Shown piece after piece: positions 45,753 through 54,448 of a stretch of DNA of 64,000 nt (position 1 is the first letter of the stretch; every line of letters begins with the position of its first letter). The notes below the pieces were generated by a model. That model saw nothing but the letters and a program-made list of their open reading frames with translations, searched no databases and was not told the DNA's origin. The position numbers were made by a program, and so were the translations under genes. The DNA comes from Leyella lascolaii (lineage in GTDB: Bacteria; Bacteroidota; Bacteroidia; Bacteroidales; Bacteroidaceae). Location: positions 35,483 through 99,482 of the forward strand of contig NZ_LT556038.1 in assembly GCF_900079775.1 (NCBI RefSeq). Reading direction: 5' to 3'.

Positions 45753-45862
45753 TGTGCGGAACGGGCTTTATGGCGTCGCGGAAGAGGCTTTCCCGCAGTG
45801 CGGAACGGTGCTTTCGGATGCATGGACGGTGCTTTCCGGAGGTGTGAGAAAGGCTCTTCCGT
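45753..45862. repeat. Degenerate 22-bp tandem repeat, five units (locus 5)
   Basis: Units of 22 bp start at 45753, 45775, 45797, 45819 and 45841. The shared core is GCGGAAnrGGCTTTCCG. The last unit contains GAAAGGCTCTTCCGT, as in the arrays at 33826 and 23882. Confidence 0.82.
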
Positions 45863-46044
45863 GTTATTTTCACGTCGCTGCGGACGTATATCCGTGTAAA
45901 AATACGCTTTTTATACATATATTATAATATGTCAGTATCTGTTTCGCGATTTTATTTTGTCAAAACTTTTTACCGACGTTTACGTATATTTATGCGATTT
46001 GCGGAAAGGTGCCAGTGTTGCGTCAGGGTGTGTAATGGGGGAAG

Positions 46045-46400
46045 ATTGCGGTGATGGCAGATGGTTTTTTACATCAGTTTATTGGGTATCATTGTGCCTC
46101 CTGAGTAAAAAGACGTTGTGATGGCAGGTGGATGTATGCCTTGGTTTATTGCGCATGGTTGCTTGTGAGACGCAAGATTTTGCGTCTCTACTTTGGTTGA
46201 CTGCGTAAAGTGGCGTGGTGTTTTATTTAAAATGATGACGGCGTCCGCCTTGTAGAGACGCAAAATTTTGCGTCTCCCGAGGGAAAGGTGCGGTGATTGC
46301 AGGTGGGCGCATGCCTCGGTTTTATTGCGCATGGTTGCTCGTGAGACGCAAGATTTTGCGTCTCTACTTGGGTTACCTGCGTGAAGTGGCGAGGTGTTTA
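46045..46400. repeat. Degenerate direct duplication carrying three 22-bp palindromes
   Basis: A segment of about 105 bp occurs at 46117-46222 and again at 46292-46398 (offset about 175 bp), with an older-looking partial copy before it near 46045. Inside lie three 22-bp palindromes with arms GAGACGCAA and TTGCGTCTC, at 46167-46188, 46255-46276 and 46343-46364; the middle one is perfect and lies in the spacer. Such GAGACGC palindromes are, from memory, common in intergenic DNA of Bacteroidetes. Confidence 0.8.
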
Positions 46401-46525
46401 CATGTGTGGGACGGTGCGGGTGAGGGCGGCAGTGCGGAAGAAAGATGAATAGCCGGCAATAAACATTAAATGTACAATCAGCGTACTGATGGCATGTTGG
46501 GGTTAAAATAACGTGTGGCAGTATG

Positions 46526-47428
46526 TCACAACCAGTCGCGCAGCCGCTCACGTATGGCGTTCGACTCGCTCAGCATTCTGAGAAACTCCTGCGCCGAACG
46601 CTTTCTGTAGACATTCTTCAGCACGTGCACACATCCTTCCATTCCGTTTCCCGGCATGTCGATGGACACGGCTTTCACGCCCTGCTCGTTGTGGATGGTG
46701 GCTTCAGAAAGTATTGTCACCATCTGGCTCTGGCGTATGAGTTTGAGCAGGATGTTCACCTCGTTCAGTTCTATGCGCACGTTGAGCCTGCCCTGAAAGG
46801 CAGACGAGATCCTGTCGAAAGCGTTGCGCGCCTGCAGTCCTTTCGAGGGCAGGGCGATGTCGTAGTGGGTGAGGTCCTCGATGGTCGCTATGTCGTGTCC
46901 GGCGAGCGGATGGTTGTCCTGCACTACAGCCGCGAGATGGTTGCCGAAGAGCACGTGCGACTCAATCTCGTCGTAGTGCTTGGTGGGCTTGAAGGCGAGT
47001 ACGAAGTCGAGCTCACGGTGTCCGAGCCTCTCCATGAGGTCGGTCATCGGACCGTAGCATATGTTCAGCTTCACCTGCGGATATTGTTTCATGAACGTTA
47101 TCAGCGTTTCGGTGAGAATCGGGCTGAATGTGAACGTCACGCCGATGTCCAGTGTTCCCGTGAGCAGATGCTGCAGGTCGTGAATCCGGTCGATGCATGC
47201 GTCGGCGGAGTGGAGTGTGTTGCGGGCGTAGGGCAGCAGTTCCTCTCCGGCTTCCGTAAGACTCACGTTGTGGCTGTTGCGTGTGAACAGTTGCGCGTTC
47301 ATCTCCTGTTCGAGCTGCCTTATCTGCTGCGACAGCGTGCTTTGCGTTATGAACAGAGCCTTTGCGGCTTCGGAGAAGTTGAGTGTTTCGGCTGCCTTTA
47401 CGAAGTATTTCAGCTGTCTTAGTTCCAT
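46526..47428 (-). CDS. LysR-family transcriptional regulator
   Basis: A 300-residue LTTR. The N-terminal winged helix-turn-helix (about 1-60) reads MELRQLKYFVKAAETLNFSEAAKALFITQSTLSQQIRQLE, close to CysL/CynR-type regulators. The C-terminal effector-binding domain (about 90-290) has IGVTFTFSPIL and VNILLKLIRQSQMVTILSE. The effector and targets are unknown. It is transcribed away from the repeat pair at 47483, which gives it a -7 box 54 bp upstream. Confidence 0.92.
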   Translation of the reverse strand: MELRQLKYFVKAAETLNFSEAAKALFITQSTLSQQIRQLEQEMNAQLFTRNSHNVSLTEAGEELLPYARNTLHSADACIDRIHDLQHLLTGTLDIGVTFTFSPILTETLITFMKQYPQVKLNICYGPMTDLMERLGHRELDFVLAFKPTKHYDEIESHVLFGNHLAAVVQDNHPLAGHDIATIEDLTHYDIALPSKGLQARNAFDRISSAFQGRLNVRIELNEVNILLKLIRQSQMVTILSEATIHNEQGVKAVSIDMPGNGMEGCVHVLKNVYRKRSAQEFLRMLSESNAIRERLRDWL

Positions 47429-47482
47429 GTCGGTTTCTTTTTTCGGTGAGTCTGTGTCGTGTTTGTTAAGACTTGTCTTTTA

Positions 47483-47636
47483 CAAAGATAATGCAAGGTG
47501 AGTGCAACGGGAAGACGGGAAAACTGAGTTTTACCGTTCTTGACATTGCTGAACCGAAGCTTATCTTATACAAAGATAATGCAAACGAGCGGAAAGAGAG
47601 CTTGCTCTTTGTTTCCCGAGTGCCGCTTATCTTATA
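47483..47636. repeat. Composite repeat: one 88-bp unit followed by one 66-bp unit
   Basis: The 88-bp unit spans 47483-47570 and the 66-bp unit 47571-47636, and a final CAAAGATA follows at 47637. Both types share the ends CAAAGATAATGCAA and CTTATCTTATA although their interiors differ, which shows they are one modular family. The minus-strand box TATCTTTG at 47483-47490 is 54 bp upstream of the LysR start, the same distance as at the HTCS gene. Confidence 0.87.
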
Positions 47637-47653
47637 CAAAGATACAATAATAT

Positions 47654-48136
47654 TTATCTTGTCGCCTGAAAAGACATCTTTTTTAATAAGAAAACCGGTA
47701 TTGTGGCACCCACCACCATACCTATGATGATGAACGTGCATGTGAATCCGTTGTACGCCAGAAGATAGAGATAATGGTTGAACACCGGCTCCTCGCTGTG
47801 GTAGAGACACATGAGCAGAGCCTCTATGGTGTGGTAGGCATACATTCCCGGAATCATGGGCAGCAGGGCGGGGAAGAAGCATGACTCCGCCGGACTCTTC
47901 GTGAAGCGCGTCAGGAACACCGCCACGATGCCGATGGCGAATGCCGCTATTGCGCTCGCGGGGATGATGTGAGTGTGGAACACGCCGTTGTTCATGAGCA
48001 GGAACCTCACAGAATGCCCCACGGCGGCTGTTATGGCACAGTAGAGATATGTGCGTCGCGGCGGATTGCTTATGCTCGAGAAGCCTATTGCCGCAATGGC
48101 TGCGAAGAATCCGTCCTGTAGTATCTGGAATAGCAT
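47654..48136 (-). CDS. ThrE-type exporter, C-terminal half
   Basis: A 160-residue membrane protein with about five helices and the family sequence FFPALLPMIPGMYAYHTIEAL. It corresponds to the C-terminal (ThrE_2/DUF3815) half of the threonine/serine exporter, which is a separate subunit in many bacteria. I start at ATG 48136 (MLFQILQDGFFAA); the frame is open to 48184 but the extra residues are not family-like. Downstream of the N-terminal half by 88 bp. Confidence 0.85.
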   Translation of the reverse strand: MLFQILQDGFFAAIAAIGFSSISNPPRRTYLYCAITAAVGHSVRFLLMNNGVFHTHIIPASAIAAFAIGIVAVFLTRFTKSPAESCFFPALLPMIPGMYAYHTIEALLMCLYHSEEPVFNHYLYLLAYNGFTCTFIIIGMVVGATIPVFLLKKMSFQATR

Positions 48137-48224
48137 AATGTTGTTTCTTGTTAAGATTTCAGTGATGTTTTCGGTCTTGTACACCGTCTTCCGGTGTCGG
48201 GATGGTCAGGCTGCGCGTGGACGG

Positions 48225-49049
48225 TCAGAACAGACTGAGGTTCATCAGCAGCAGTCCTGCGCACAGACCAGCCGACAGGCATGCCGTGAGCACGGCGGCG
48301 TCGGTAAGTCTGCCGAACATGCATATGTAATGGCCGTCGAGCATGTCGCTCACCGAATTGATGTAAGGAATGCCCGGAATGAGGTAGAGCACGCTCGTGC
48401 CTATGGCAATCTCCGGTGTGGCACCCCATCCGAAGAGATGGCTTCCTGTGCATATGACGGATGAGAAGAACGCCGAGCAGAAGAAAGTGAGGCGCACGTC
48501 GGCTTTCGCTCCGAGCATTATCTGCTTTAGACGGTAGCCCGCGAGCGTTGCTACGAACACCGTGAGCATTGCCGCCGCGTCGCCTCCGAAGAGACGGCAG
48601 AAGGCAGCGTTGGCGAGCGACGCGAGCAGAAGGACGAGCCATTGGTTCTCTGGCGGAGTGCGGCTTATCTCCTCAAGCTCCGTACAAGCCTTGTCGAAGT
48701 CAGCCCTTCCGTCGGCAACGTCCCAGCTGAGCTTTGAGAGCCGCGTGTTGATGTTGAAGCTTATGCCACACCTGTGTATCCTTTTTATGTTGCTGTAAGA
48801 CTCGGTGTGCTCCTTGTCCCACACCGAGAGATGGATGTGTGCCGGCATCACAGCCATGTCAGACTCCATCCCGAACGTCTCCGACATGCGCCGGATGTTC
48901 TTCTCTATGCGTGCGCATGTGGCTCCGCAACCCATCAGCCATGCCGCATAGTCGGAAAGAAACATGCATACTTCCTTCGTCGATGGCAGGCTTCCGGGAA
49001 GTGCCGAAGTGTTACATACAGTCTTGCTCATCTGCCAGATATTCGTCAC
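48225..49049 (-). CDS. ThrE-type exporter, N-terminal half
   Basis: A protein of about 274 residues matching the ThrE N-terminal half (DUF1212). A soluble part (about 28-130; FLSDYAAWLMGCGATCARIEKN, MPAHIHLSVWDKE) is followed by five membrane helices with GWGATPEIAIGTSVLYLIPGIPYINSVSDML. It should export threonine or serine together with the next gene. The start is uncertain: Met1 at 49049 overlaps the upstream small gene by 38 bp, Met7 at 49031 by 20 bp, and Met29 does not overlap. Part of a three-gene operon. Confidence 0.88.
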   Translation of the reverse strand: MTNIWQMSKTVCNTSALPGSLPSTKEVCMFLSDYAAWLMGCGATCARIEKNIRRMSETFGMESDMAVMPAHIHLSVWDKEHTESYSNIKRIHRCGISFNINTRLSKLSWDVADGRADFDKACTELEEISRTPPENQWLVLLLASLANAAFCRLFGGDAAAMLTVFVATLAGYRLKQIMLGAKADVRLTFFCSAFFSSVICTGSHLFGWGATPEIAIGTSVLYLIPGIPYINSVSDMLDGHYICMFGRLTDAAVLTACLSAGLCAGLLLMNLSLF

Positions 49050-49209
49050 CGGGACAATAAAAAAGTTCTGTATCCTTGCTTATCTCAAAGAAGTGAGGGT
49101 CGCCCTCCTTGTTGCCGCATTCCTTGCGGAAGTTCTCTATAGCCCTGAAAACAAATGTAAGAGCCAGCACTCCTACGATGATGATCCATGTGATAATGTA
49201 GATATTCAT
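49012..49209 (-). CDS. Small single-pass membrane protein upstream of the ThrE genes
   Basis: A 65-residue protein: an N-terminal membrane helix (IYIITWIIIVGVLALTFVF) followed by a charged tail (ENFRKECGNKEGDPHFFEISKDTEL) ending YLADEQDCM. I trust it as a gene because a good -7 box lies just upstream and its frame overlaps the ThrE gene in the usual operon manner. No family recognised. It may assist the exporter or be unrelated. Confidence 0.55.
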   Translation of the reverse strand: MNIYIITWIIIVGVLALTFVFRAIENFRKECGNKEGDPHFFEISKDTELFYCPGDEYLADEQDCM

Positions 49210-49234
49210 AATCGTTCTGTTATTTTTACCGGTG

Positions 49235-49242
49235 CAAAGGTA
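49235..49242 (-). promoter_or_regulatory. -7 promoter box of the ThrE operon
   Basis: TACCTTTGC on the minus strand matches TAnnTTTGC. It ends 25 bp before the ATG of the small membrane protein. The remainder of 49243-49514 shows no gene. Confidence 0.5.
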
Positions 49243-49514
49243 TCGCCATGAACGGGGGTACGGAATGTTTTGCTGACGGAAAAAACGATAGTCGCTATAG
49301 AGAAACGCAATGTTGGTGACTCCGCAATATTTTGCAGGTATGACGATAATATGACAAGTGAATGAGGAAAATCGTGGAACAATTGTGCTGTTTTCTGCAA
49401 ATTTAAGTCCATGTTCCTCTTTTCATGGTAACAAAAGGCTGTGTCCTGTATTGTGCAAATAAGGATTGCGCATGTTTGTAATAAGAAAAAGTGAATGCCG
49501 CTAAAGGCAAAAAT

Positions 49515-49543
49515 GAAGGGCTGGAAGCAGAATCCAGCCCTTC
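49515..49543 (-). terminator. Terminator of the sulfatase gene
   Basis: GAAGGGCTGGA (49515-49525) pairs perfectly with TCCAGCCCTTC (49533-49543). On the minus strand it is followed by ATTTTTG. Confidence 0.88.
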
Positions 49544-49582
49544 AAGGAGTGTTTTTTCAGAATCAGGTGTAGTCTTGTCGCG

Positions 49583-52159
49583 TCACAGAGTGATTTTGAG
49601 CGACATGTTCTCACCTGTGTTTCCAGCCACGCTCGCTATGTATACGCCCTTGGGAAGACTGCCGAGCGACACGTGCGACTTGTTTCTGACGCTCATTATC
49701 TCCTGCCCTGTGGAGGAATGGAGGGCGACGGATTTCAAGGTGCTTCCGTCGTGGGCGCGGAGCGTGCGCGTGGTGTTGTCGAACACTACACGGAAGTCTG
49801 CCGCGCCGGTCTTGTCTATGCCCGTCGAGAAGAAAGTGTTGTCGCGTATGCTGTGTATTTCCTCTGCAGAGAGCAGACCCTTGAAGAAGTATAGCTCGTC
49901 AATCTTTCCGTGCCAGTAGTCTTTGTTGTTCTTATGTCCTCCAATGCGGAAACCGCCCTGGCAAGCCTCGAAAGCGTTGGTGGCTACAGTGAGGTCGCGC
50001 TCACCGTCTATGTAGTAAGTCACGTTGCGGTCGACGGGATTGCACACTACAGCCACGTGCTGCCAGACACCCCGTCTGAACGATCCGTCGGACGCGGGAT
50101 TGTGTCTGTTGCCGAGGAAATTGTTGAAAAACATTCTGGTGTCACCGCCAGTCTGAGGTGTCTCCAGGCGTGTGTAGAGCAGTATGCGTCCTGTTCCGTT
50201 GTGGTCTTTCTGCGCGAGCAGAATCTCGTCGCGGAAAAAATTGCCGTTCTCCGCAGTGCCGGAGGTGGGCACGGCAGTCTCCTCATCATATACCCACGCG
50301 CATATGGTGTACTGCGTGTCCTTGGTGTTCACGGTGCCGGTGGTGTTGAAATCCAGATACTGAGCGTTGCCGTTGAGCGACAGAGCCTGTCCGAACCTGC
50401 CCTCGGCAAAGCTGTGCCCGTTGGAGGACAGCGGATAGTTGTTGGGCGACTTGTCCGTGAGGTCGCCGTCGAACGGATAATAGAACAGCAGTTCTTTCTC
50501 CGTGTCAGCCATCTCCTCCTTAACCTTCAGTCCGACGCTTTTTGCCCAGTTGTTCCACAGAGTCTTCATTTCCCTCACCTTGTCGGGATGCTCGGCTGCC
50601 ACGTTGTTGGTTTCGGAATAGTCTGTGGAGAGGTCGAACAACTGCCATCCGCCGTTGCGCAGTGACGTCATCTTCCAGTTGCCCACACGCACGGCGCGTC
50701 CGTTCTCATGCTCCCAGAACAGAGTGCGCTCACCGTTCCATTCACCCTCACCGCTTATCAGAGGCAGCAGACTGCGTCCCTCGGCGGCGAGCGGCTTAAT
50801 GGAGTGTCCGTTGTAAGTGGACGGATATTCGGCGCCAGCCAGCGCGATGCATGTAGGCATGATGTCGATGAAGTGGCAAGGCTCGTTCACGATGGAGCCT
50901 TTTCCGCTCTTCATGCCTGCGGGCCAGTGCACAATTGTGGGCGCGGCGATGCCTCCGTGGAACGACTCCGCCTTCCAGTAACGGAAAGGCGTGTTGATGG
51001 CTCCCGCCCATCCAGTGCCGAGATAGTTGTAGGACAGCTGGTCGCCCGGCGTCCTCGAGTCGTGCGTCACCATCTGTCCGTCGCGCGTGCGGTCGTGTCT
51101 GTCGAACTCGCCTATGCCGTAATTCTCTGATGATGCGCCGTTGTCGGAGGAGAATATTATTATGGTGTTGTCGTATTCGCCTGTTTCCTTGAGCTTCTGT
51201 ATGATGCGTCCCACGCCCTGGTCCACACAGTCTATCATAGCCGCGTGCACCTCCATGTTTGCCGCCTGAAACTCCTTGTCGGTCTCGTTCTCCCAAAGGC
51301 GTCCCGACTCATTGCGCGAGACGGGTGTCTGCTCAGGACTTATCAGTCCCAGTTCCACCATGCGTGCGTAGCGTTTCTCGCGCATCACGTCCCATCCTTC
51401 GTCGTACATCCCATCATATTTCTTTATGTCTTCCGGCTTGGCGTGCAGCGGCCAGTGAGGTGCGTTGTATGCCACGTACATGAAGAACGGCTCCTCCTTG
51501 GCGGAGAGGTCGTCGATGAGGTCTATGGTCTTGTCTGTGATGAAGTCGGTGGAATAGAAGTCAGACGGTATTGCGTCGGTGTATATAGGTTCTTCGTTGT
51601 GTACGAGCGAGAACGGGTCGAAGTGGTTCACGACGCCCCATATCGTTCCCCAGTGCTCGTCGAATCCGCGGTTGCACGGATAGGTCTCAATTGGAGCGAA
51701 CGGCCGGTTGTTGAATGTGTTCTGATGGGAGAGCCATGCCATCTGGTCGGCATTGTTGCCTATGCCCTGCGTGAGCGACAGATGCCACTTGCCGGTCATG
51801 GCAGTGTGATAGCCGGCGGTCTTGAGAACCTCGGGTATGGTGACGCATTCGGTGTTGAGACTCTGTCCCATCGCCATGATGCCCGCCTGCTGTGCGTAGA
51901 GTCCTGTCATGAGTGCGGCTCTTGACGGACAGCTCCGTCCGGCATTGAAAAACTGTGTGAATCGCATTCCGTTGTTTGCAAGGCCGTCGAGATTGGGCGT
52001 GTGTATCTCTCCGCCGAAGCATCCGAGATCGGAATACCCCATGTCGTCCACCATGATGACCATGATGTTAGGCCGCCGGTCCTCAGCCTGTGCGGATGCC
52101 ACGACAGGCAATGCGGCAGTGGCGGACAATAGCAGTTGTCTGGATTTTCTGATGTTCAT
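49583..52159 (-). CDS. Serine-type sulfatase with LamG domain and T9SS sorting tail
   Basis: An 858-residue exported sulfatase. The signal peptide ends near ASAQAEDRRP. The S1 sulfatase domain (about 28-560) has the metal-binding DD at 38-39 (MVDDMGYSDLGCFG) and the formylglycine motif GRSCPSR, where Ser76 occupies the modified position (Ser-x-Pro-x-Arg); activation would therefore need an anaerobic radical-SAM maturase. A concanavalin/LamG-like domain follows (about 575-770; GNAQYLDFN, VWQHVAVVCN, WHGKIDELYFFKGLLS). The last 70 residues (SLGSLPKGVYIASVAGNTG) look like a T9SS type A sorting domain. Substrate unknown, probably a sulfated host or algal glycan. Confidence 0.9.
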   Translation of the reverse strand: MNIRKSRQLLLSATAALPVVASAQAEDRRPNIMVIMVDDMGYSDLGCFGGEIHTPNLDGLANNGMRFTQFFNAGRSCPSRAALMTGLYAQQAGIMAMGQSLNTECVTIPEVLKTAGYHTAMTGKWHLSLTQGIGNNADQMAWLSHQNTFNNRPFAPIETYPCNRGFDEHWGTIWGVVNHFDPFSLVHNEEPIYTDAIPSDFYSTDFITDKTIDLIDDLSAKEEPFFMYVAYNAPHWPLHAKPEDIKKYDGMYDEGWDVMREKRYARMVELGLISPEQTPVSRNESGRLWENETDKEFQAANMEVHAAMIDCVDQGVGRIIQKLKETGEYDNTIIIFSSDNGASSENYGIGEFDRHDRTRDGQMVTHDSRTPGDQLSYNYLGTGWAGAINTPFRYWKAESFHGGIAAPTIVHWPAGMKSGKGSIVNEPCHFIDIMPTCIALAGAEYPSTYNGHSIKPLAAEGRSLLPLISGEGEWNGERTLFWEHENGRAVRVGNWKMTSLRNGGWQLFDLSTDYSETNNVAAEHPDKVREMKTLWNNWAKSVGLKVKEEMADTEKELLFYYPFDGDLTDKSPNNYPLSSNGHSFAEGRFGQALSLNGNAQYLDFNTTGTVNTKDTQYTICAWVYDEETAVPTSGTAENGNFFRDEILLAQKDHNGTGRILLYTRLETPQTGGDTRMFFNNFLGNRHNPASDGSFRRGVWQHVAVVCNPVDRNVTYYIDGERDLTVATNAFEACQGGFRIGGHKNNKDYWHGKIDELYFFKGLLSAEEIHSIRDNTFFSTGIDKTGAADFRVVFDNTTRTLRAHDGSTLKSVALHSSTGQEIMSVRNKSHVSLGSLPKGVYIASVAGNTGENMSLKITL

Positions 52160-52607
52160 AATAGATGTTATAAATTAAATGTGATACGTAGTAGCTTCAG
52201 TCAATAATCCGGTTTCGGGTCGCGGACGGTTCGTTAGCGGAATGCCCGCGTATGGTATATATTGGAATATGTATAGTATTGTATGCTATACAATGATAAT
52301 GTAAGGTTATTGCAACGGCAAGATGTGAAAGCAATGCTTTACCGTACTTGACATTGCCGAGACGCAGCTTATCTTATGCAAAGATAACGAATTATTCGTA
52401 TAAAAGGATTATTTTCGTATAAAAAAGAACTCAAAGAGACCGGAATTTCGGTAATGGTAGCAACAATTACGTTGTAGCAATAGGGTCATCGGTGTATGCC
52501 GTTGCGGTCGGAGGATGCCGGTCAGGGTTAAAATATATTATGCAAGTGGTGTTGATAAGAATAAATTTTGTAAGTTTGTAATTACGGTTAATCAATAAGG
52601 AGAATTT
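52160..52607. promoter_or_regulatory. Divergent region between the sulfatase and the aminopeptidase
   Basis: It holds the 88-bp repeat at 52291. On the plus side TAAGTTTG (52571-52578) fits the -7 consensus, and an unusually clear Shine-Dalgarno (AAGGAG) precedes the aminopeptidase ATG. On the minus side the repeat box is altered to TATCATTG, so the sulfatase promoter is uncertain. Confidence 0.5.
52291..52378. repeat. 88-bp repeat, single copy upstream of the sulfatase
   Basis: Exactly 88 bp, from CAATGATAATGTAAGG to CTTATCTTATG, with CAAAGATA following at 52379. The inner hairpin is AAAGC-aat-GCTTT. In the two sister copies both arms of this stem change together. Confidence 0.85.
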
Positions 52608-54395
52608 ATGAAAAACGTGATAGAAGAAAGACTCAGACGACTGCGTGAGGTGATGAGGCGCGAACATCTCGCCGCGTTCGTGTTTCCCGGCACCGACCCG
52701 CACGGCAGCGAGTATGTGCCTTCGCGCTGGGAAGGACGCAAATGGGTGTCGGGGTTTGACGGGTCGGCAGGTCTTGCGGTGGTCACGACGGACGCCGCCG
52801 CGCTGTGGACAGACTCGCGCTACTTCATAGCAGCCGCAGAACAGTTGCGCGGCACGGAGTTTGTGCTGATGAAAGAGAGAGTGGAGGGCACGCCCGATCC
52901 GGCAGAGTGGATTGCCTCCAGACTGAGCGGTGCGACATCTACAGAGGTGGGAATAGACGGCATGAGCAGCAGTGCGGCAACGGTAGAGGCACTCATCGCT
53001 GACCTGCGCAAGGCGGGCGGCATCACCGTGCGGACAAATCTCGATGTGCTGGAGGAGATATGGGACGACCGTCCGGCACTGCCGGAGGGTGCCGTGTGCG
53101 AGCATTGTATGGAGTATGCGGGCGAAAGTCGTGCGGAGAAACTGCGTCGCATACGAGCCGCGTTGCGCGAGGTGCATGCCGACGGAATGCTTATGTCGGC
53201 ACTTGACGACATAGCATGGACGCTAAACCTGCGCGGGAGCGACGTACACTGCAATCCGGTGTTCGTGAGCTATCTGCTCATAGCGCACGACAGGGCGACG
53301 CTGTTTGTGGACCGCAGAAAGCTCTCGCCCCGGATTGAGGCGGCTCTGAAAGCCGACGGGGTGCGTACGGACGACTATGCCAACGTGGCGCGAGGACTGA
53401 AGAAATATCCCGAATACAACATACTTATAGACCCTGATGAGACAAACTACACACTGTATAAGGCTGCGGCGGTTCACAACGTGATAAGACACACGTCACC
53501 GGTGCCGGCGATGAAGGCTGTGAAGAACGCCTCCGAGATAGAGGGGTTCCGACGCTCTATGGTGCGCGACGGTGTGGCACTGGTGAGGTTCCTTATGTGG
53601 CTGAAGCCTGCCGTGGAGCGTGGCGGGCAGACGGAGATGAGCGTGAGCGAGCGTCTGCGCGGGCTGAGGGCTGCCGACCCGATGTACAGAGACCTCTCGT
53701 TCGACACCATTGCCGGTTATCAGGAACACGGTGCCATAGTGCATTATGAGGCTGACGGAGAGAGTGACGCCGCGCTGAGACCTGAAGGTATGATACTGAT
53801 AGACAGCGGGGCGCAATATGCCGACGGCACTACGGACATAACGCGCACGGTGGCGCTCGGTCCGGTGACAAACGAACAGCGGCGTGTGTATACGCTCGTG
53901 CTTAAAGGACACCTGCAACTGCAGAACATGAAGTTTCCCTACGGAGCGTCGGGCACGCAGCTCGACGCGGCGGCGCGCATGGCGATGTGGCGCGAGGGAA
54001 TGAACTATCTGCACGGCACCGGTCACGGTGTGGGCTCATATCTCAACGTGCACGAGGGACCGCACCAGATACGCATGGAATGGCGTCCGGCACCGCTCGT
54101 GCCGGGAATGACCGTTACCGACGAGCCGGGACTGTATCTTCAGGGCCGCTTCGGAGTGAGGACGGAGAACATGCTGATTGTGAAAGACTATATGGAGACG
54201 GAGTTCGGACGTTTTCTGGAGTTCGAGCCGCTCACGCTATGTCCGATAGACAAGACGCCGATAATTGTCTCTATGCTTACTGACGATGAGCGGGCGTGGC
54301 TCGACGATTATCACCGTCGTGTATACGAAAGGCTTTCTCCGCATCTTCTTCCGGACGAACGCCATTGGCTTGAGAATGCTTGCTCGCCTCTCTGA
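52608..54395 (+). CDS. pepP: Xaa-Pro aminopeptidase (M24B, aminopeptidase P)
   Basis: A 595-residue cytosolic metallopeptidase that removes an N-terminal residue before proline. Two creatinase-like N-terminal domains (about 1-130 and 150-300) precede the pita-bread catalytic domain. The metal ligands are visible in order: Asp and Asp in LIDSGAQYADGTTDITRT, His in HGTGHGVGSYLNVHEGP, Glu in VTDEPGLY and Glu in RTENMLIV. The three-domain length fits the eukaryotic-like cytosolic APP form found in Bacteroidales. ATG 52608 has a good Shine-Dalgarno. Confidence 0.93.
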   Translation: MKNVIEERLRRLREVMRREHLAAFVFPGTDPHGSEYVPSRWEGRKWVSGFDGSAGLAVVTTDAAALWTDSRYFIAAAEQLRGTEFVLMKERVEGTPDPAEWIASRLSGATSTEVGIDGMSSSAATVEALIADLRKAGGITVRTNLDVLEEIWDDRPALPEGAVCEHCMEYAGESRAEKLRRIRAALREVHADGMLMSALDDIAWTLNLRGSDVHCNPVFVSYLLIAHDRATLFVDRRKLSPRIEAALKADGVRTDDYANVARGLKKYPEYNILIDPDETNYTLYKAAAVHNVIRHTSPVPAMKAVKNASEIEGFRRSMVRDGVALVRFLMWLKPAVERGGQTEMSVSERLRGLRAADPMYRDLSFDTIAGYQEHGAIVHYEADGESDAALRPEGMILIDSGAQYADGTTDITRTVALGPVTNEQRRVYTLVLKGHLQLQNMKFPYGASGTQLDAAARMAMWREGMNYLHGTGHGVGSYLNVHEGPHQIRMEWRPAPLVPGMTVTDEPGLYLQGRFGVRTENMLIVKDYMETEFGRFLEFEPLTLCPIDKTPIIVSMLTDDERAWLDDYHRRVYERLSPHLLPDERHWLENACSPL

Positions 54396-54448
54396 CAGGT
54401 ATGTGGCTCAGGCAGGTCAGTCGTTTGTCGGACGTGTCTGAGCCATGT

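Larger units (their letters stand above)
45345..46525. other. Long repeat-rich intergenic region without a supported gene
   Basis: The gap between mdh and the LysR gene holds a 22-bp repeat array (45753) and a degenerate duplication with 22-bp palindromes (46045-46400). Short ORFs such as 45602-45847 translate mostly the repeat and are not called. Confidence 0.6.

Noticed and set aside
45602..45847. 81-residue ORF downstream of the mdh promoter
   Set aside because: More than a third of its translation comes from the 22-bp repeat array and it lacks any family pattern or promoter.
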